Shown: piece after piece, positions 22,053-29,293 of the stretch
How the letters are laid out: each line of letters opens with the position of its first letter
Position numbering within the stretch: position 1 is the first letter of the stretch
Source of the DNA: a virus
IMG/VR virus record: IMGVR_UViG_3300044617_001092
Span: 1-35,854 of that record
DNA length: 35,854 nucleotides
Strand: one strand, 5' to 3'
Position numbers and translations under genes: made by a program
Notes under the pieces: model-generated
What the model was told of the DNA's origin: nothing
The model's database searches: none
What the model saw: the letters and a program-made list of their open reading frames with translations, nothing else

Positions 22053-22135
22053 CCCCCCGGGGGGCCGACGAGGGCGTGACTGTCACGGGCACGGTCCGCA
22101 AACAATTTTTTTATTTTTTATTTTTTATTTTTTTT
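22053..22135. promoter_or_regulatory. GC palindromes followed by a phased T-tract (possible unwinding element)
   Basis: CCCCCCGGGGGG (22053-22064) and CGTGAC-T-GTCACG (22075-22087) precede a 30-nt run at 22106-22135 made of T7 A T6 A T6 A T8, with A residues at 22113, 22120 and 22127, exactly 7 nt apart. In a GC-rich genome this is striking. Possible roles are the melting element of an origin, a bent or packaging (pac) site beside terminase, or a terminator for rightward transcripts from the control region. Confidence 0.5.
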
Positions 22136-22179
22136 GTCCCATCCCGACAGGTCGCATGGCTTTACGGTATAGGAGCAAC

Positions 22180-22332
22180 ATGGTGCGACGCTCCAGCGCA
22201 TCCATGTCGGGGGGCCGGGCGGCGCAATCGGGGGCGCCGTCCGGCACTTGCCCTAGTGCACGAAACATATTATCGTGCGGTCATGACCTTCTACTCACTG
22301 CCATTCACGCCCGAGCGCGTCGAAGCCACTGA
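22180..22332 (+). CDS. Possible leader ORF overlapping the start of terS
   Basis: ATG 22180 is preceded by AGGAG with 4 nt spacing, a better ribosome site than that of terS itself. The 50-codon frame (MVRRSSASMSGGRAAQSGAP, ending HARARRSH) has a Ser/Arg-rich composition with no clear fold and overlaps terS by 50 nt in another frame. It may be a translation leader rather than a protein gene. Upstream, 22136-22179 shows nothing else definite. Confidence 0.3.
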   Translation: MVRRSSASMSGGRAAQSGAPSGTCPSARNILSCGHDLLLTAIHARARRSH

Positions 22333-22780
22333 GGCGCGTCTGGAAGCCATCTATGAGGCGGCTAAGTTTGGCCTCAAGGGCGACAGCCTTGCGCTGCGCG
22401 CCGGCCTCACCCCGGCGCAGTATCGCCGGCTGCAAGAGTTTGACCCGCTGGTTGAGATGGCGGAACTCAAGGGCCGCGCTGACGGCGAGTGGATGGCGGC
22501 CAAGACGCTGCATGAGGCGGCGGCTGACGGCGACGCCAAGGCCGCGCTCGACATCCTGCGGCACCAGCATGGGTGGGTCGCCAAGCAGCAGGTTGACGTT
22601 AACATCGACCAGCAGATCAGCGTGCTTGGCGCGCTGGAGCGGGCGCAGACCCGCGTCATTGAGGGGCTGTACGAAGACGTGCCCCAGCTAGAGGACAACA
22701 GCAGTGCAGCAACCCCAGTACTCAGCGCAAGACGAGATGGAGATCATGGCGCGGCTGTGGTCGCCGACGATCAAGGATGA
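22283..22780 (+). CDS. terS: Terminase small subunit
   Basis: The 165-residue product sits directly before the large terminase. Its N-terminal half reads as a helix-turn-helix (ARLEAIYEAAKFGLKGDSLA, then LRAGLTPAQYRRLQEFDP), a long helical centre follows (AKTLHEAAADGDAKAALDIL), then HQHGWVAKQQVDVNID before a charged C-terminus. This layout and the GWVAK(Q)-type segment are usual for small terminases that recognise packaging DNA. ATG 22283 lacks a good ribosome site; GTG 22256 in frame is an alternative. It overlaps terL by 77 nt. The control region just upstream may contain the pac site. Confidence 0.8.
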   Translation: MTFYSLPFTPERVEATEARLEAIYEAAKFGLKGDSLALRAGLTPAQYRRLQEFDPLVEMAELKGRADGEWMAAKTLHEAAADGDAKAALDILRHQHGWVAKQQVDVNIDQQISVLGALERAQTRVIEGLYEDVPQLEDNSSAATPVLSARRDGDHGAAVVADDQG

Positions 22781-24239
22781 TCCATTAGCCTTCGTCTTGC
22801 TCGCCTTCCCGTGGCGCGAAGCGGGTACACCGCTGGAGCGCTTCGACGGCCCGCGCAAATGGCAGCGACAGATACTCGCCGACCTGCGCGACCACATCAA
22901 AGCGAACCACGGCCGCATCGACTTCGAGACCTTCCGCATGGCCGTGGCATCCGGACGCGGGATCGGCAAGTCGGCGCTGGTCTCGTGGCTAGTGATCTGG
23001 ATGCTGTCCACGCGCATCGGCGGGTCGGTCATCGTGTCGGCCAACTCCGAGGCGCAGCTACGCTCAGTCACATGGGCGGAAATCACCAAGTGGCTGGCCA
23101 TGTCGCTTAACAGCCACTGGTTCGAGATCGCCGCGACGCGCATCATGCCGGCCAAGTGGCTGACGGAGATCGTCGAGAAAGACCTCAAGAAAGGCACGCG
23201 CTACTGGTCCATCGAAGGGCGGCTGTGGTCGGAAGAGAACCCCGACGCATACGCCGGTCTGCACAACCACGACGGCGTCATGCTGGTGTTCGACGAAGCC
23301 AGCGGTATCCCCGACTCGATTTGGTCGGTGGCGGACGGCTTTTTCACCGAGAACACGCCGCACCGCTTCCATCTGGCGTTCTCCAACCCTCGCCGCAACA
23401 CCGGGTATTTCTACGAGACGTTCAACTCCAAGCGCAACTTCTGGCGCACACGCAACATCGACGCGCGCGATGTCGAGGGCACCGACAAGAACCTCTACCA
23501 GCGCATCATCGACGAATACGGCGCGGACAGCTATCAGGCCAACGTCGAGGTCTACGGCGCCTTCCCGAGCGAAGGCGACGACCAGTTCATCGGCGTCTCC
23601 TTAGTGGACGACGCCATGCGCCGGCCCAAGCACAAGGACGAGACCGCGCCCATCACCATCGGCGTCGATCCGGCGCGGTTCGGGTCGGACGCCACCGTCA
23701 TCGCCATACGGCAGGGGCGCGACATCATTGCGCTCAAGCGGCACCGGGGCGCGGACACGATGGAAGTGGTCGGGCACGTCATCGACGCCATCGAGGAGTA
23801 CAAACCAGCGCTCGTGTGCATCGACGAAGGCGGTCTGGGGGCGGGCGTCGTGGACCGTCTCAAGGAGCAGCGGTACAAGATCAGGGGCGTCAACTTCGGC
23901 AACAAGGCGCAGAAGCAACTCATGTACGGCAACAAGCGCGCCGAGATGTGGGGCGCCATGCGCGACTGGCTCAAGGACGCCTCGATCCCCGAGGATCGCT
24001 TCCTGAAGACCGACCTGATCGGCCCACGCGTCAAGCCCGACAGCAAGGGCACGCTGTTCCTCGAAAGCAAGAAGGACATGAAGTCGCGCGGGCTGGCCTC
24101 GCCTGACGCGGCCGACGCCATAGCCCTCACATTCGCCTTCCCGGTAGCCTCACGCGAGTCCCGCGCCGACCGCGTTGACAGAAAGCCCATGCGAGGGTAT
24201 TCTTCGGCCGGTGTATCTACTAGCTGGATGGGCAGTTAA
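22704..24239 (+). CDS. terL: Terminase large subunit, packaging ATPase-nuclease
   Basis: The 511-residue product carries the DNA packaging motor. The ATPase has Walker A ASGRGIGKS (residues 82-90) and Walker B MLVFDEAS (about 193-200). The RNase H-like nuclease has IGVDPARFGSD (Asp322), CIDEGG (Asp374/Glu375) and SPDAADAIAL (Asp468 and Asp471). GTG 22704 is 9 nt after GAGG; ATG 22737 and 22746 are alternative starts that would shorten the overlap with terS. Together with the P22-like portal this suggests headful packaging, which agrees with a circularly permuted genome. Confidence 0.95.
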   Translation: MQQPQYSAQDEMEIMARLWSPTIKDDPLAFVLLAFPWREAGTPLERFDGPRKWQRQILADLRDHIKANHGRIDFETFRMAVASGRGIGKSALVSWLVIWMLSTRIGGSVIVSANSEAQLRSVTWAEITKWLAMSLNSHWFEIAATRIMPAKWLTEIVEKDLKKGTRYWSIEGRLWSEENPDAYAGLHNHDGVMLVFDEASGIPDSIWSVADGFFTENTPHRFHLAFSNPRRNTGYFYETFNSKRNFWRTRNIDARDVEGTDKNLYQRIIDEYGADSYQANVEVYGAFPSEGDDQFIGVSLVDDAMRRPKHKDETAPITIGVDPARFGSDATVIAIRQGRDIIALKRHRGADTMEVVGHVIDAIEEYKPALVCIDEGGLGAGVVDRLKEQRYKIRGVNFGNKAQKQLMYGNKRAEMWGAMRDWLKDASIPEDRFLKTDLIGPRVKPDSKGTLFLESKKDMKSRGLASPDAADAIALTFAFPVASRESRADRVDRKPMRGYSSAGVSTSWMGS

Positions 24240-24241
24240 GC

Positions 24242-24508
24242 ATGGCCGACAAGCGCAAGTCAGTGTCGCTGGCCGTCGGGCGCGGCGAAAAGCTGCCCGC
24301 ATCCAAGGGCGCGGGGCTGACGGCCAAGGGCCGGGCCAAGTATAACGCCGCCACGGGCAGCAAACTGAAGGCGCCGGCGCCCAACCCTAAGACCAAGGCC
24401 GACGCGGCCCGTAAAAAGTCGTTTTGCGCCCGTATGGGCGCCGTTGCAGCCAAGGCCAAGGACGGCGAACGCGCCCGTGCCAGCCTCAAGCGGTGGAAAT
24501 GCTCATGA
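24242..24508 (+). CDS. DUF6321-like basic protein
   Basis: The 88-residue product is very Lys/Ala-rich, with the recognisable pattern GAGLTAKGRAKYNAATGSKL, KAPAPNPKTKADAARKKSFC and ARASLKRWKC found in a phage family of unknown function (DUF6321). It starts 2 nt after the terL stop, and its own stop overlaps the next start as ATGA. Highly basic, it may bind nucleic acid; four similar basic genes follow terL. Confidence 0.75.
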   Translation: MADKRKSVSLAVGRGEKLPASKGAGLTAKGRAKYNAATGSKLKAPAPNPKTKADAARKKSFCARMGAVAAKAKDGERARASLKRWKCS

Positions 24509-24666
24509 AGCCGGGTCTTTACGCCAATATTCACAAAAAGCGCGCCAGAATTGCCGCCGGATCGGGCGAAAAAATGCGCAAACCGGGCACAAAAGGCGCC
24601 CCCACCGCCAAGGCGTTCCGCGAAAGCGCCAAAACCGCCAAAAAACCCACCAAGAAAGGCAAATAA
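24505..24666 (+). CDS. Small Lys-rich phage protein, 53 residues
   Basis: Starts at ATG 24505 (ATGA overlap). The product, MKPGLYANIHKKRARIAAGS followed by GEKMRKPGTKGAPTAKAF, matches a small conserved phage protein usually placed after a DUF6321 gene. Positively charged throughout. Function unknown; possible virion or DNA-binding protein. The open frame back to 24424 belongs to the preceding gene's shadow. Confidence 0.7.
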   Translation: MKPGLYANIHKKRARIAAGSGEKMRKPGTKGAPTAKAFRESAKTAKKPTKKGK

Positions 24667-25002
24667 ATGGCCAAGCCGTTCATGCGTGTCCGTCTCGACA
24701 AGCCCAAGCTGCCGTCGCAAAATGCGGCCGCTATGCGCCTGAAAGCGGCTGCCAAGCCAGTAGCCGCTAAGGCAACCGCTAAGGCCGCTAACTCGGCCAT
24801 CGACCGCGCCAACCGCGCTCAGGCGATGGAAGCCCGCGAGGCCCGCATGATGGGCGTCGGCGCCAAGAAGCCGGCCGCCAAGCTGAAGGCTACGGCTGCT
24901 GAAGCCGCGGCTATCGACCGCGCCAACCGCGCGCAGGCCCGCGAAGCGCAGATCATTCGCACCACCGTGCGCGAGCGCACCACGCCGATGAAGAAGAAGT
25001 AA
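24667..25002 (+). CDS. Ala/Lys-rich basic protein with internal repeat
   Basis: The 111-residue product is Ala, Lys and Arg-rich, with a duplicated motif [10 protein letters not shown] (about residues 44-53 and 81-90). The centre ([20 protein letters not shown]) resembles bacterial histone-like tails. ATG follows immediately on the upstream TAA. It may condense or escort DNA in the head, but this is inferred only from composition. Confidence 0.65.
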   Translation: MAKPFMRVRLDKPKLPSQNAAAMRLKAAAKPVAAKATAKAANSAIDRANRAQAMEAREARMMGVGAKKPAAKLKATAAEAAAIDRANRAQAREAQIIRTTVRERTTPMKKK

Positions 25003-25003
25003 G

Positions 25004-25144
25004 ATGCCTCTCGTCAAATCCACCAGCAAATCGGCGTTTCGCAAGAACATTAAGGCCGAAATCAAGGCTGGAAAGCCGCAGAAGCAGGCCGTGGCCATCG
25101 CCTATTCGGTGAAGCGCCAAGCGGCCAAGAAGGGCAAAAAGTAA
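25004..25144 (+). CDS. Small basic phage protein, 46 residues
   Basis: The product ([20 protein letters not shown], then [20 protein letters not shown]) has the familiar [17 protein letters not shown] pattern of tiny conserved phage proteins found near portal genes. It is below common ORF cut-offs. It starts 1 nt after the upstream TAA and ends 4 nt before the portal start. Confidence 0.7.
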   Translation: MPLVKSTSKSAFRKNIKAEIKAGKPQKQAVAIAYSVKRQAAKKGKK

Positions 25145-25148
25145 CATC

Positions 25149-27386
25149 ATGGCGGACCCTACGGGCATCAATACGGCGGGTAAGGTCGCCAATATAGGGT
25201 CTAACCCTGCCAAATCGTCGGGTGACGACGACAAGATGGCGACCATGCGCAGCCGTCTCCAGATGGCGATGGCTGCGTATTCTGACAGCCGCGAGGACGA
25301 GTTGGACGACCTGCGCTTTATGGCAGGCTCGCCCGACAACCAGTGGCAATGGCCCGCCGACGTGCTTCAGACCCGCGGGGCCGTGCAGGGCCAGACGATC
25401 AACGCACGCCCGTGCCTCACGATCAACAAGCTGCCGCAGCACGTTCGCATGGTGACGAACGAGCAGCGTCAGAACCGCCCCTCCGGCAAGGTCATCCCGG
25501 CCGACGACAACGCTGACGTGCAGGTTGCCGAGATTTTCAACGGTGTGGTGCGCCACATCGAGTACATGTCGGACGCCGACGTGGCCTACGACACGGCCTG
25601 CGACAATCAGGTCACGTACGGCGAAGGCTACATCCGCCTGCTGACCGAGTACTGCAACGACGAGACGTTCGATCAGGACATCAAGATCGGCCGCGTGCGC
25701 AACGCCTTCAGCGTCTACATGGACCCCACGATCCAAGACCCGTGCGGTGCGGACGCCAAGTGGTGCTTCATCACTGAGGACATCCTCAAGACCGAATACG
25801 AAGAGATGTTCCCGGACGCCACGCCGATCAGCACGCTGATGGCGCAGGGCGTCGGTAACGAAAGCATGGCGCAGTGGCTGGTGGAAGACACCATCCGCAT
25901 CGCGGAGTATTTCTACTACCAGACCGAGCGCGCCACGCTCCACCTTTACCCGGACAACCAGACTGCGTTCCGCGGCACCCCGCAGGACAAGATGCTGTCT
26001 GGCATGTTCGGCAAACCCATCCGCAGCCGTGAGGTAGACCGCAAGAAGGTCATGTGGATGAAGACCAACGGGTTCGACATTCTCGAAGAGCGAGAGTGGC
26101 CCGGCAAGTGGATACCCGTCGTTCGCGTCATCGGGAACGAGTGGGAAGTGGAAGGCCGTCTGTACATCTCCGGCCTCGTGCGCAACGCCAAGGACGCGCA
26201 GCGCATGTACAACTATTGGACCAGCCAAGAGGCAGAAATGCTCGCGCTGGCGCCCAAGGCACCCTTCATTGGCTATGGCGGCCAGTTCGAAGGGTATGAG
26301 ATGCAGTGGAAGACCGCCAATACGACCAACTGGCCGTATCTGGAGGTCAATCCCGACGTGACGGATGGCGCGGGTAACGTCCTCCCTCTCCCGCAACGCG
26401 CGCCGCCGCCGTTGCCCCAGACTGGCCTGATCCAAGCCAAGATGGGGGCTGCTGAAGACATCAAGGGCACCACCGGCCAGTATGACGCCTCGCTGGGCAT
26501 CGGCGGCAACGAGCGGTCCGCCAAGGCCATCGTAGCCCGCGAAAAGCAGGGCGACACCGGCACCTATCACTACGTGGACAATCTGGCCCGCGCGATCCGC
26601 CACCTGACTCGTCAGATCGTGGACATCATCCCGAAGATTTACGACACCCAGCGCATCGCCCGCATCATCGGGGTCGATGGCGAAGTCGATATGGTCAAGT
26701 TTAACCCCATGCAGCCGGAACCCGTCAAGGAAGTCCGGGACATGCAAACGGGCGCGCTGATCGAAAAAATCTACAACCCCGGCGTCGGCACCTACGACGT
26801 GATGGTCACGACTGGCCCCGGCTACATGACGAAGCGTCAGGAAGCCCTCGAAGCCATGAGCCAGATTTTGCAGGCCAACCCTGCGCTCTGGACTGTGGCG
26901 GGCGATCTGTTCATCAAGAACATGGACTGGCCCGGCGCGCAGGAGATGGCCGCGCGGTTCAAGAAGATTTTGGACCCCAAGGTGCTGTCCGAAGGCGATC
27001 AGTCGCCCGAAATGATGGCCGCACAGCAGCAGATCGAAGCCATGACGCAGGAGTTGAACCGCGTCACGGACATCCTGCAAAACATTCAGGACAGCACCGA
27101 GCAGCAGAAGGTCGAGATCGACCGCTACAAGTCGGAAATCGACGCCTACAACGCCGAAACCAAGCGCATCGCCGCCGTTCAGCAATCCATGACGCCCGAG
27201 CAAATTCAAGACATCGTCATGGGCACCATTGCCGCGGCGCTCGACACGGGCGACCTGATCGACGGTGCGCCTGAGATGCGCGAGATGCCGATGGAACAGG
27301 AAATGCCGCCGGAAATGCCGATGCAGCCGCAAATGCCAATGGAAGGCGAAATGCCGCCTGAAATGCCCCCTGAAGGAATGATCTGA
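25149..27386 (+). CDS. Portal protein, P22 gp1-like
   Basis: The 745-residue product is close to the length of P22 portal (725). It contains family features: YSDSREDELDDLRFMAGSPD, RPCLTINKLPQHVRMVTNEQ, then VRHIEYMSDADVAYDTACDN and FSVYMDPTIQDP. A ring of portals forms the DNA gate and nucleates capsid assembly. The C-terminal barrel-type helices are Gln/Glu-rich (about 600-700), and the last 35 residues are repeats of (E/Q)MP, with Met-Pro every third to fourth residue (27280-27383). The stop overlaps the next start as TGATG. Confidence 0.9.
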   Translation: MADPTGINTAGKVANIGSNPAKSSGDDDKMATMRSRLQMAMAAYSDSREDELDDLRFMAGSPDNQWQWPADVLQTRGAVQGQTINARPCLTINKLPQHVRMVTNEQRQNRPSGKVIPADDNADVQVAEIFNGVVRHIEYMSDADVAYDTACDNQVTYGEGYIRLLTEYCNDETFDQDIKIGRVRNAFSVYMDPTIQDPCGADAKWCFITEDILKTEYEEMFPDATPISTLMAQGVGNESMAQWLVEDTIRIAEYFYYQTERATLHLYPDNQTAFRGTPQDKMLSGMFGKPIRSREVDRKKVMWMKTNGFDILEEREWPGKWIPVVRVIGNEWEVEGRLYISGLVRNAKDAQRMYNYWTSQEAEMLALAPKAPFIGYGGQFEGYEMQWKTANTTNWPYLEVNPDVTDGAGNVLPLPQRAPPPLPQTGLIQAKMGAAEDIKGTTGQYDASLGIGGNERSAKAIVAREKQGDTGTYHYVDNLARAIRHLTRQIVDIIPKIYDTQRIARIIGVDGEVDMVKFNPMQPEPVKEVRDMQTGALIEKIYNPGVGTYDVMVTTGPGYMTKRQEALEAMSQILQANPALWTVAGDLFIKNMDWPGAQEMAARFKKILDPKVLSEGDQSPEMMAAQQQIEAMTQELNRVTDILQNIQDSTEQQKVEIDRYKSEIDAYNAETKRIAAVQQSMTPEQIQDIVMGTIAAALDTGDLIDGAPEMREMPMEQEMPPEMPMQPQMPMEGEMPPEMPPEGMI

Positions 27387-27748
27387 TGAAGTGCGCTGAT
27401 TTTGTCGGAATGCTGTTTCTGGCCCGCGATGTGACGCACAGCGCGCACCTGAACACGCGCAGCTACGCCAAGCACAAGGCGCTAGGTAAGTTCTACGAGG
27501 GGATTATCGACCTCGCGGACAAGTTTGCCGAAGCCTATCAGGGCAAATATGGCCTGATCGGCCCGATCTCGCTCATGTCGGCCAAGAAGACCAACAACGT
27601 GGTCGAGTTCCTTGAGGGTCAAGTGGACGACCTCATGGAAATGCGGTATAAAGTAGTCGATAAGGATTGCACACCGATCCAGAACATCATCGACGAGATT
27701 TTCGGGCTGTATTACAGCACCCTGTATAAACTCAAATTTTTGGCGTGA
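27386..27748 (+). CDS. DUF5856 (Dps/ferritin-like) small protein
   Basis: The 120-residue product is helical, with the pattern GMLFLARDVTHSAHLNTRSY, AKHKALGKFYEGIIDLADKF and AEAYQGKYG, the hallmarks of phage DUF5856, a family distantly resembling Dps and ferritin helices. It is commonly encoded next to the portal. The function is not known. Metal-binding His/Glu residues (His18, His21, His30, Glu39) could be retained, but iron binding is unproven. Confidence 0.75.
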   Translation: MKCADFVGMLFLARDVTHSAHLNTRSYAKHKALGKFYEGIIDLADKFAEAYQGKYGLIGPISLMSAKKTNNVVEFLEGQVDDLMEMRYKVVDKDCTPIQNIIDEIFGLYYSTLYKLKFLA

Positions 27749-27757
27749 GGCTGACCT

Positions 27758-28063
27758 ATGGAACTGCTTAATCCCTGCGATCAAACCGCATACCCGTCCT
27801 ATAGCGTGGCCTACACGGGCACCGCAGGCAATACGACCGCATGGGCGCCCGGCCCGCAGGGCGTGCTGGTTTGGTCGGATCAGGCTTGCTACGTCGAAGT
27901 CGGCGTCGGCGCCGTGGCGACCACTGCCAGCACACCGATCCCGCCGTTCACGCCGATCCCGTTTGTGCTAGATGTAAGTTCGTCGGGCGCCCCGTGGCGC
28001 GTAAGCGCGATCCGCGTCACGGCTGACGGAACCATTTACTGCAAGCCGATCAACCGGAACTGA
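27758..28063 (+). CDS. Small beta-rich virion-type protein
   Basis: The 101-residue product has alternating hydrophobic residues and Pro/Gly turns (AWAPGPQGVLVWSDQACYVE, then PIPPFTPIPFVLDVSSSG, then SAIRVTADGTIYCKPI), consistent with a beta-sandwich such as a head or tail decoration protein. GAGG lies 8 nt upstream of ATG. It sits in the head region between portal and coat. No family assigned. Confidence 0.65.
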   Translation: MELLNPCDQTAYPSYSVAYTGTAGNTTAWAPGPQGVLVWSDQACYVEVGVGAVATTASTPIPPFTPIPFVLDVSSSGAPWRVSAIRVTADGTIYCKPINRN

Positions 28064-28066
28064 TCT

Positions 28067-28228
28067 GTGAGTTTCGGCGTCGCCTTGCGCAACGGTGTAT
28101 CAATAGGTGTGGGAAGGGTTGTTTCTCTTGCCTACAACGTGGCCGCGTTAATTTTTGAAGGCTATCTTTTAGCCGAAGATGGCGATTTTCTTGTCCAAGA
28201 AAACGGCGACAAACTGCTTTTGGATTAA
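28067..28228 (+). CDS. Small LLAEDGD-type phage protein, 53 residues
   Basis: GTG 28067 gives a product beginning SFGVALRNGVSIGVGRVVSL and ending LLAEDGDFLVQENGDKLLLD. The repeated EDGDFL/ENGDKLLL pattern is typical of short proteins found near phage fibre genes. It is shorter than a usual ORF cut-off and lies between two structural genes with 3- and 21-nt gaps. Confidence 0.65.
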   Translation: MSFGVALRNGVSIGVGRVVSLAYNVAALIFEGYLLAEDGDFLVQENGDKLLLD

Positions 28229-28249
28229 CTTTGACCGAAAGACTGGGCT

Positions 28250-29014
28250 ATGGCTGATAAGAAAATTTCTGAACTTGCGCTGGCTTCGACGCCCTTGGCC
28301 GGTAGCGAAACGCTGCCTATCGTTCAGACCGGCGCTACTGTTCAGGTTAGCGTGAGCAACCTGACCGCGGGGCGCGGCGTCAGCGCTACGTCAGTAGCTA
28401 ACGGCCTCGGCGCGGCTGGCACGCCGTCCTACACCTTTACGGGCGACCTCAACACCGGAATGTGGTCTCCCGCCGCAGATACCTTAGCGGTATCGACCGG
28501 CGGCACCGAACGCGTGCGCGTCACAAGCGTGGGCAGTATGTTGGTGGCGACCACTAGCGCGTCTACTACCAGTACGCTGGATGGGCTGGTAGTATCTGGA
28601 ACTACTAGCGCGATTGTATCCCGCAGAGCTTCGGGGGCTTCACAAACCCACATAAACTTCGTAAACAACGGGGTGAGCGTCGGCACTATTAACACCAGCA
28701 CTACGGCCACCACCTACAACACATCTAGCACTTCCGGCGTCACGGGAGTTGACGCGAACACCATCACGGTTCGGACAAACTCCGCCGAACGCGTGCGCGT
28801 CACAAGCACGGGTGCCGTTGGGATTGGAACAGCGTCACCGAACGCCGCCGCGCAGCTTGATGTAACATCTACTACGAGCGGCTTTTTGCCTCCTCGCATG
28901 ACTGAGGCGCAGCGCGATCTTATCGCTACGCCCCCCAATGGTCTGATGCTGTACAACACCACCACCGACAAACTTCAAGTCCGCGCCGCCGGCGCTTGGG
29001 TTGATCTGCACTAA
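28250..29014 (+). CDS. Fibre-like protein located in the head module
   Basis: The 254-residue product starts with MADKKISELALASTPLAGSE, a common opening of fibre or head-fibre proteins. It has a middle GDLNTGMWSPAADTLAVSTG and repeats of ERVRVTS-type modules. It ends with a GFLPPRMTEAQRDL, GLMLYNTTTDKLQV, GAWVDLH pattern usual in phage fibre tips. A 23-bp exact repeat (28506-28528 and 28785-28807, 279 bp apart, in frame) encodes part of two such modules. Its place between portal and scaffold instead of near the tail suggests a capsid fibre or decoration. It shares modules with the long fibre across the window junction. Confidence 0.7.
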   Translation: MADKKISELALASTPLAGSETLPIVQTGATVQVSVSNLTAGRGVSATSVANGLGAAGTPSYTFTGDLNTGMWSPAADTLAVSTGGTERVRVTSVGSMLVATTSASTTSTLDGLVVSGTTSAIVSRRASGASQTHINFVNNGVSVGTINTSTTATTYNTSSTSGVTGVDANTITVRTNSAERVRVTSTGAVGIGTASPNAAAQLDVTSTTSGFLPPRMTEAQRDLIATPPNGLMLYNTTTDKLQVRAAGAWVDLH

Positions 29015-29041
29015 CAGTGGCCTTTTGCAGATTGCGTTGCG

Positions 29042-29182
29042 ATGATTGATTTTATGCTCGCCGTTTTGGAAGTCAGCCAACATAAGGCGCAACGTATTTG
29101 CGCGCCGGGCAAATGGCGTGTGTGGCGCGAAAACAACCAGATAAAATGTGAGATTTTTGAAAAAGCCGCCCCCGCGGCATGA
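29042..29182 (+). CDS. Possible small protein, 46 residues
   Basis: ATG 29042 opens a frame reading MIDFMLAVLEVSQHKAQRIC, then APGKWRVWRENNQIKCEIFE. It has aromatic and charged residues placed as in a real mini-domain, two cysteines and no low-complexity stretch. No strong ribosome site is seen. It lies in an otherwise unexplained 279-base gap (29015-29293); the rest, 29183-29293, shows a TAAAAT and a CAACA-AA-TGTTG palindrome but no clear promoter. Confidence 0.4.
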   Translation: MIDFMLAVLEVSQHKAQRICAPGKWRVWRENNQIKCEIFEKAAPAA

Positions 29183-29293
29183 CGCAAAGCACGTTAAAAT
29201 AGACGCGAGATTGCCAGCCCGCAACAAATGTTGTAGTCTGGCCGATAACCGTACTGATGCGGATCATCAGGTGACTGGAAAGGTCAAAACCAA

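Noticed and set aside
21708-22332. Long overlapping + frames in the control region (from 21708, 21760 and 21923)
   Set aside because: They read through the repeats, C7G6 and the T-tract, giving low-complexity Arg/Ser/Pro sequence and poly-Phe stretches. No good ribosome sites except the late ATG at 22180, which is listed separately with low confidence.
25062-27332. 756-codon open frame on the - strand
   Set aside because: Shadow of the portal gene; portal motifs are convincing and the - frame has no recognisable domain.
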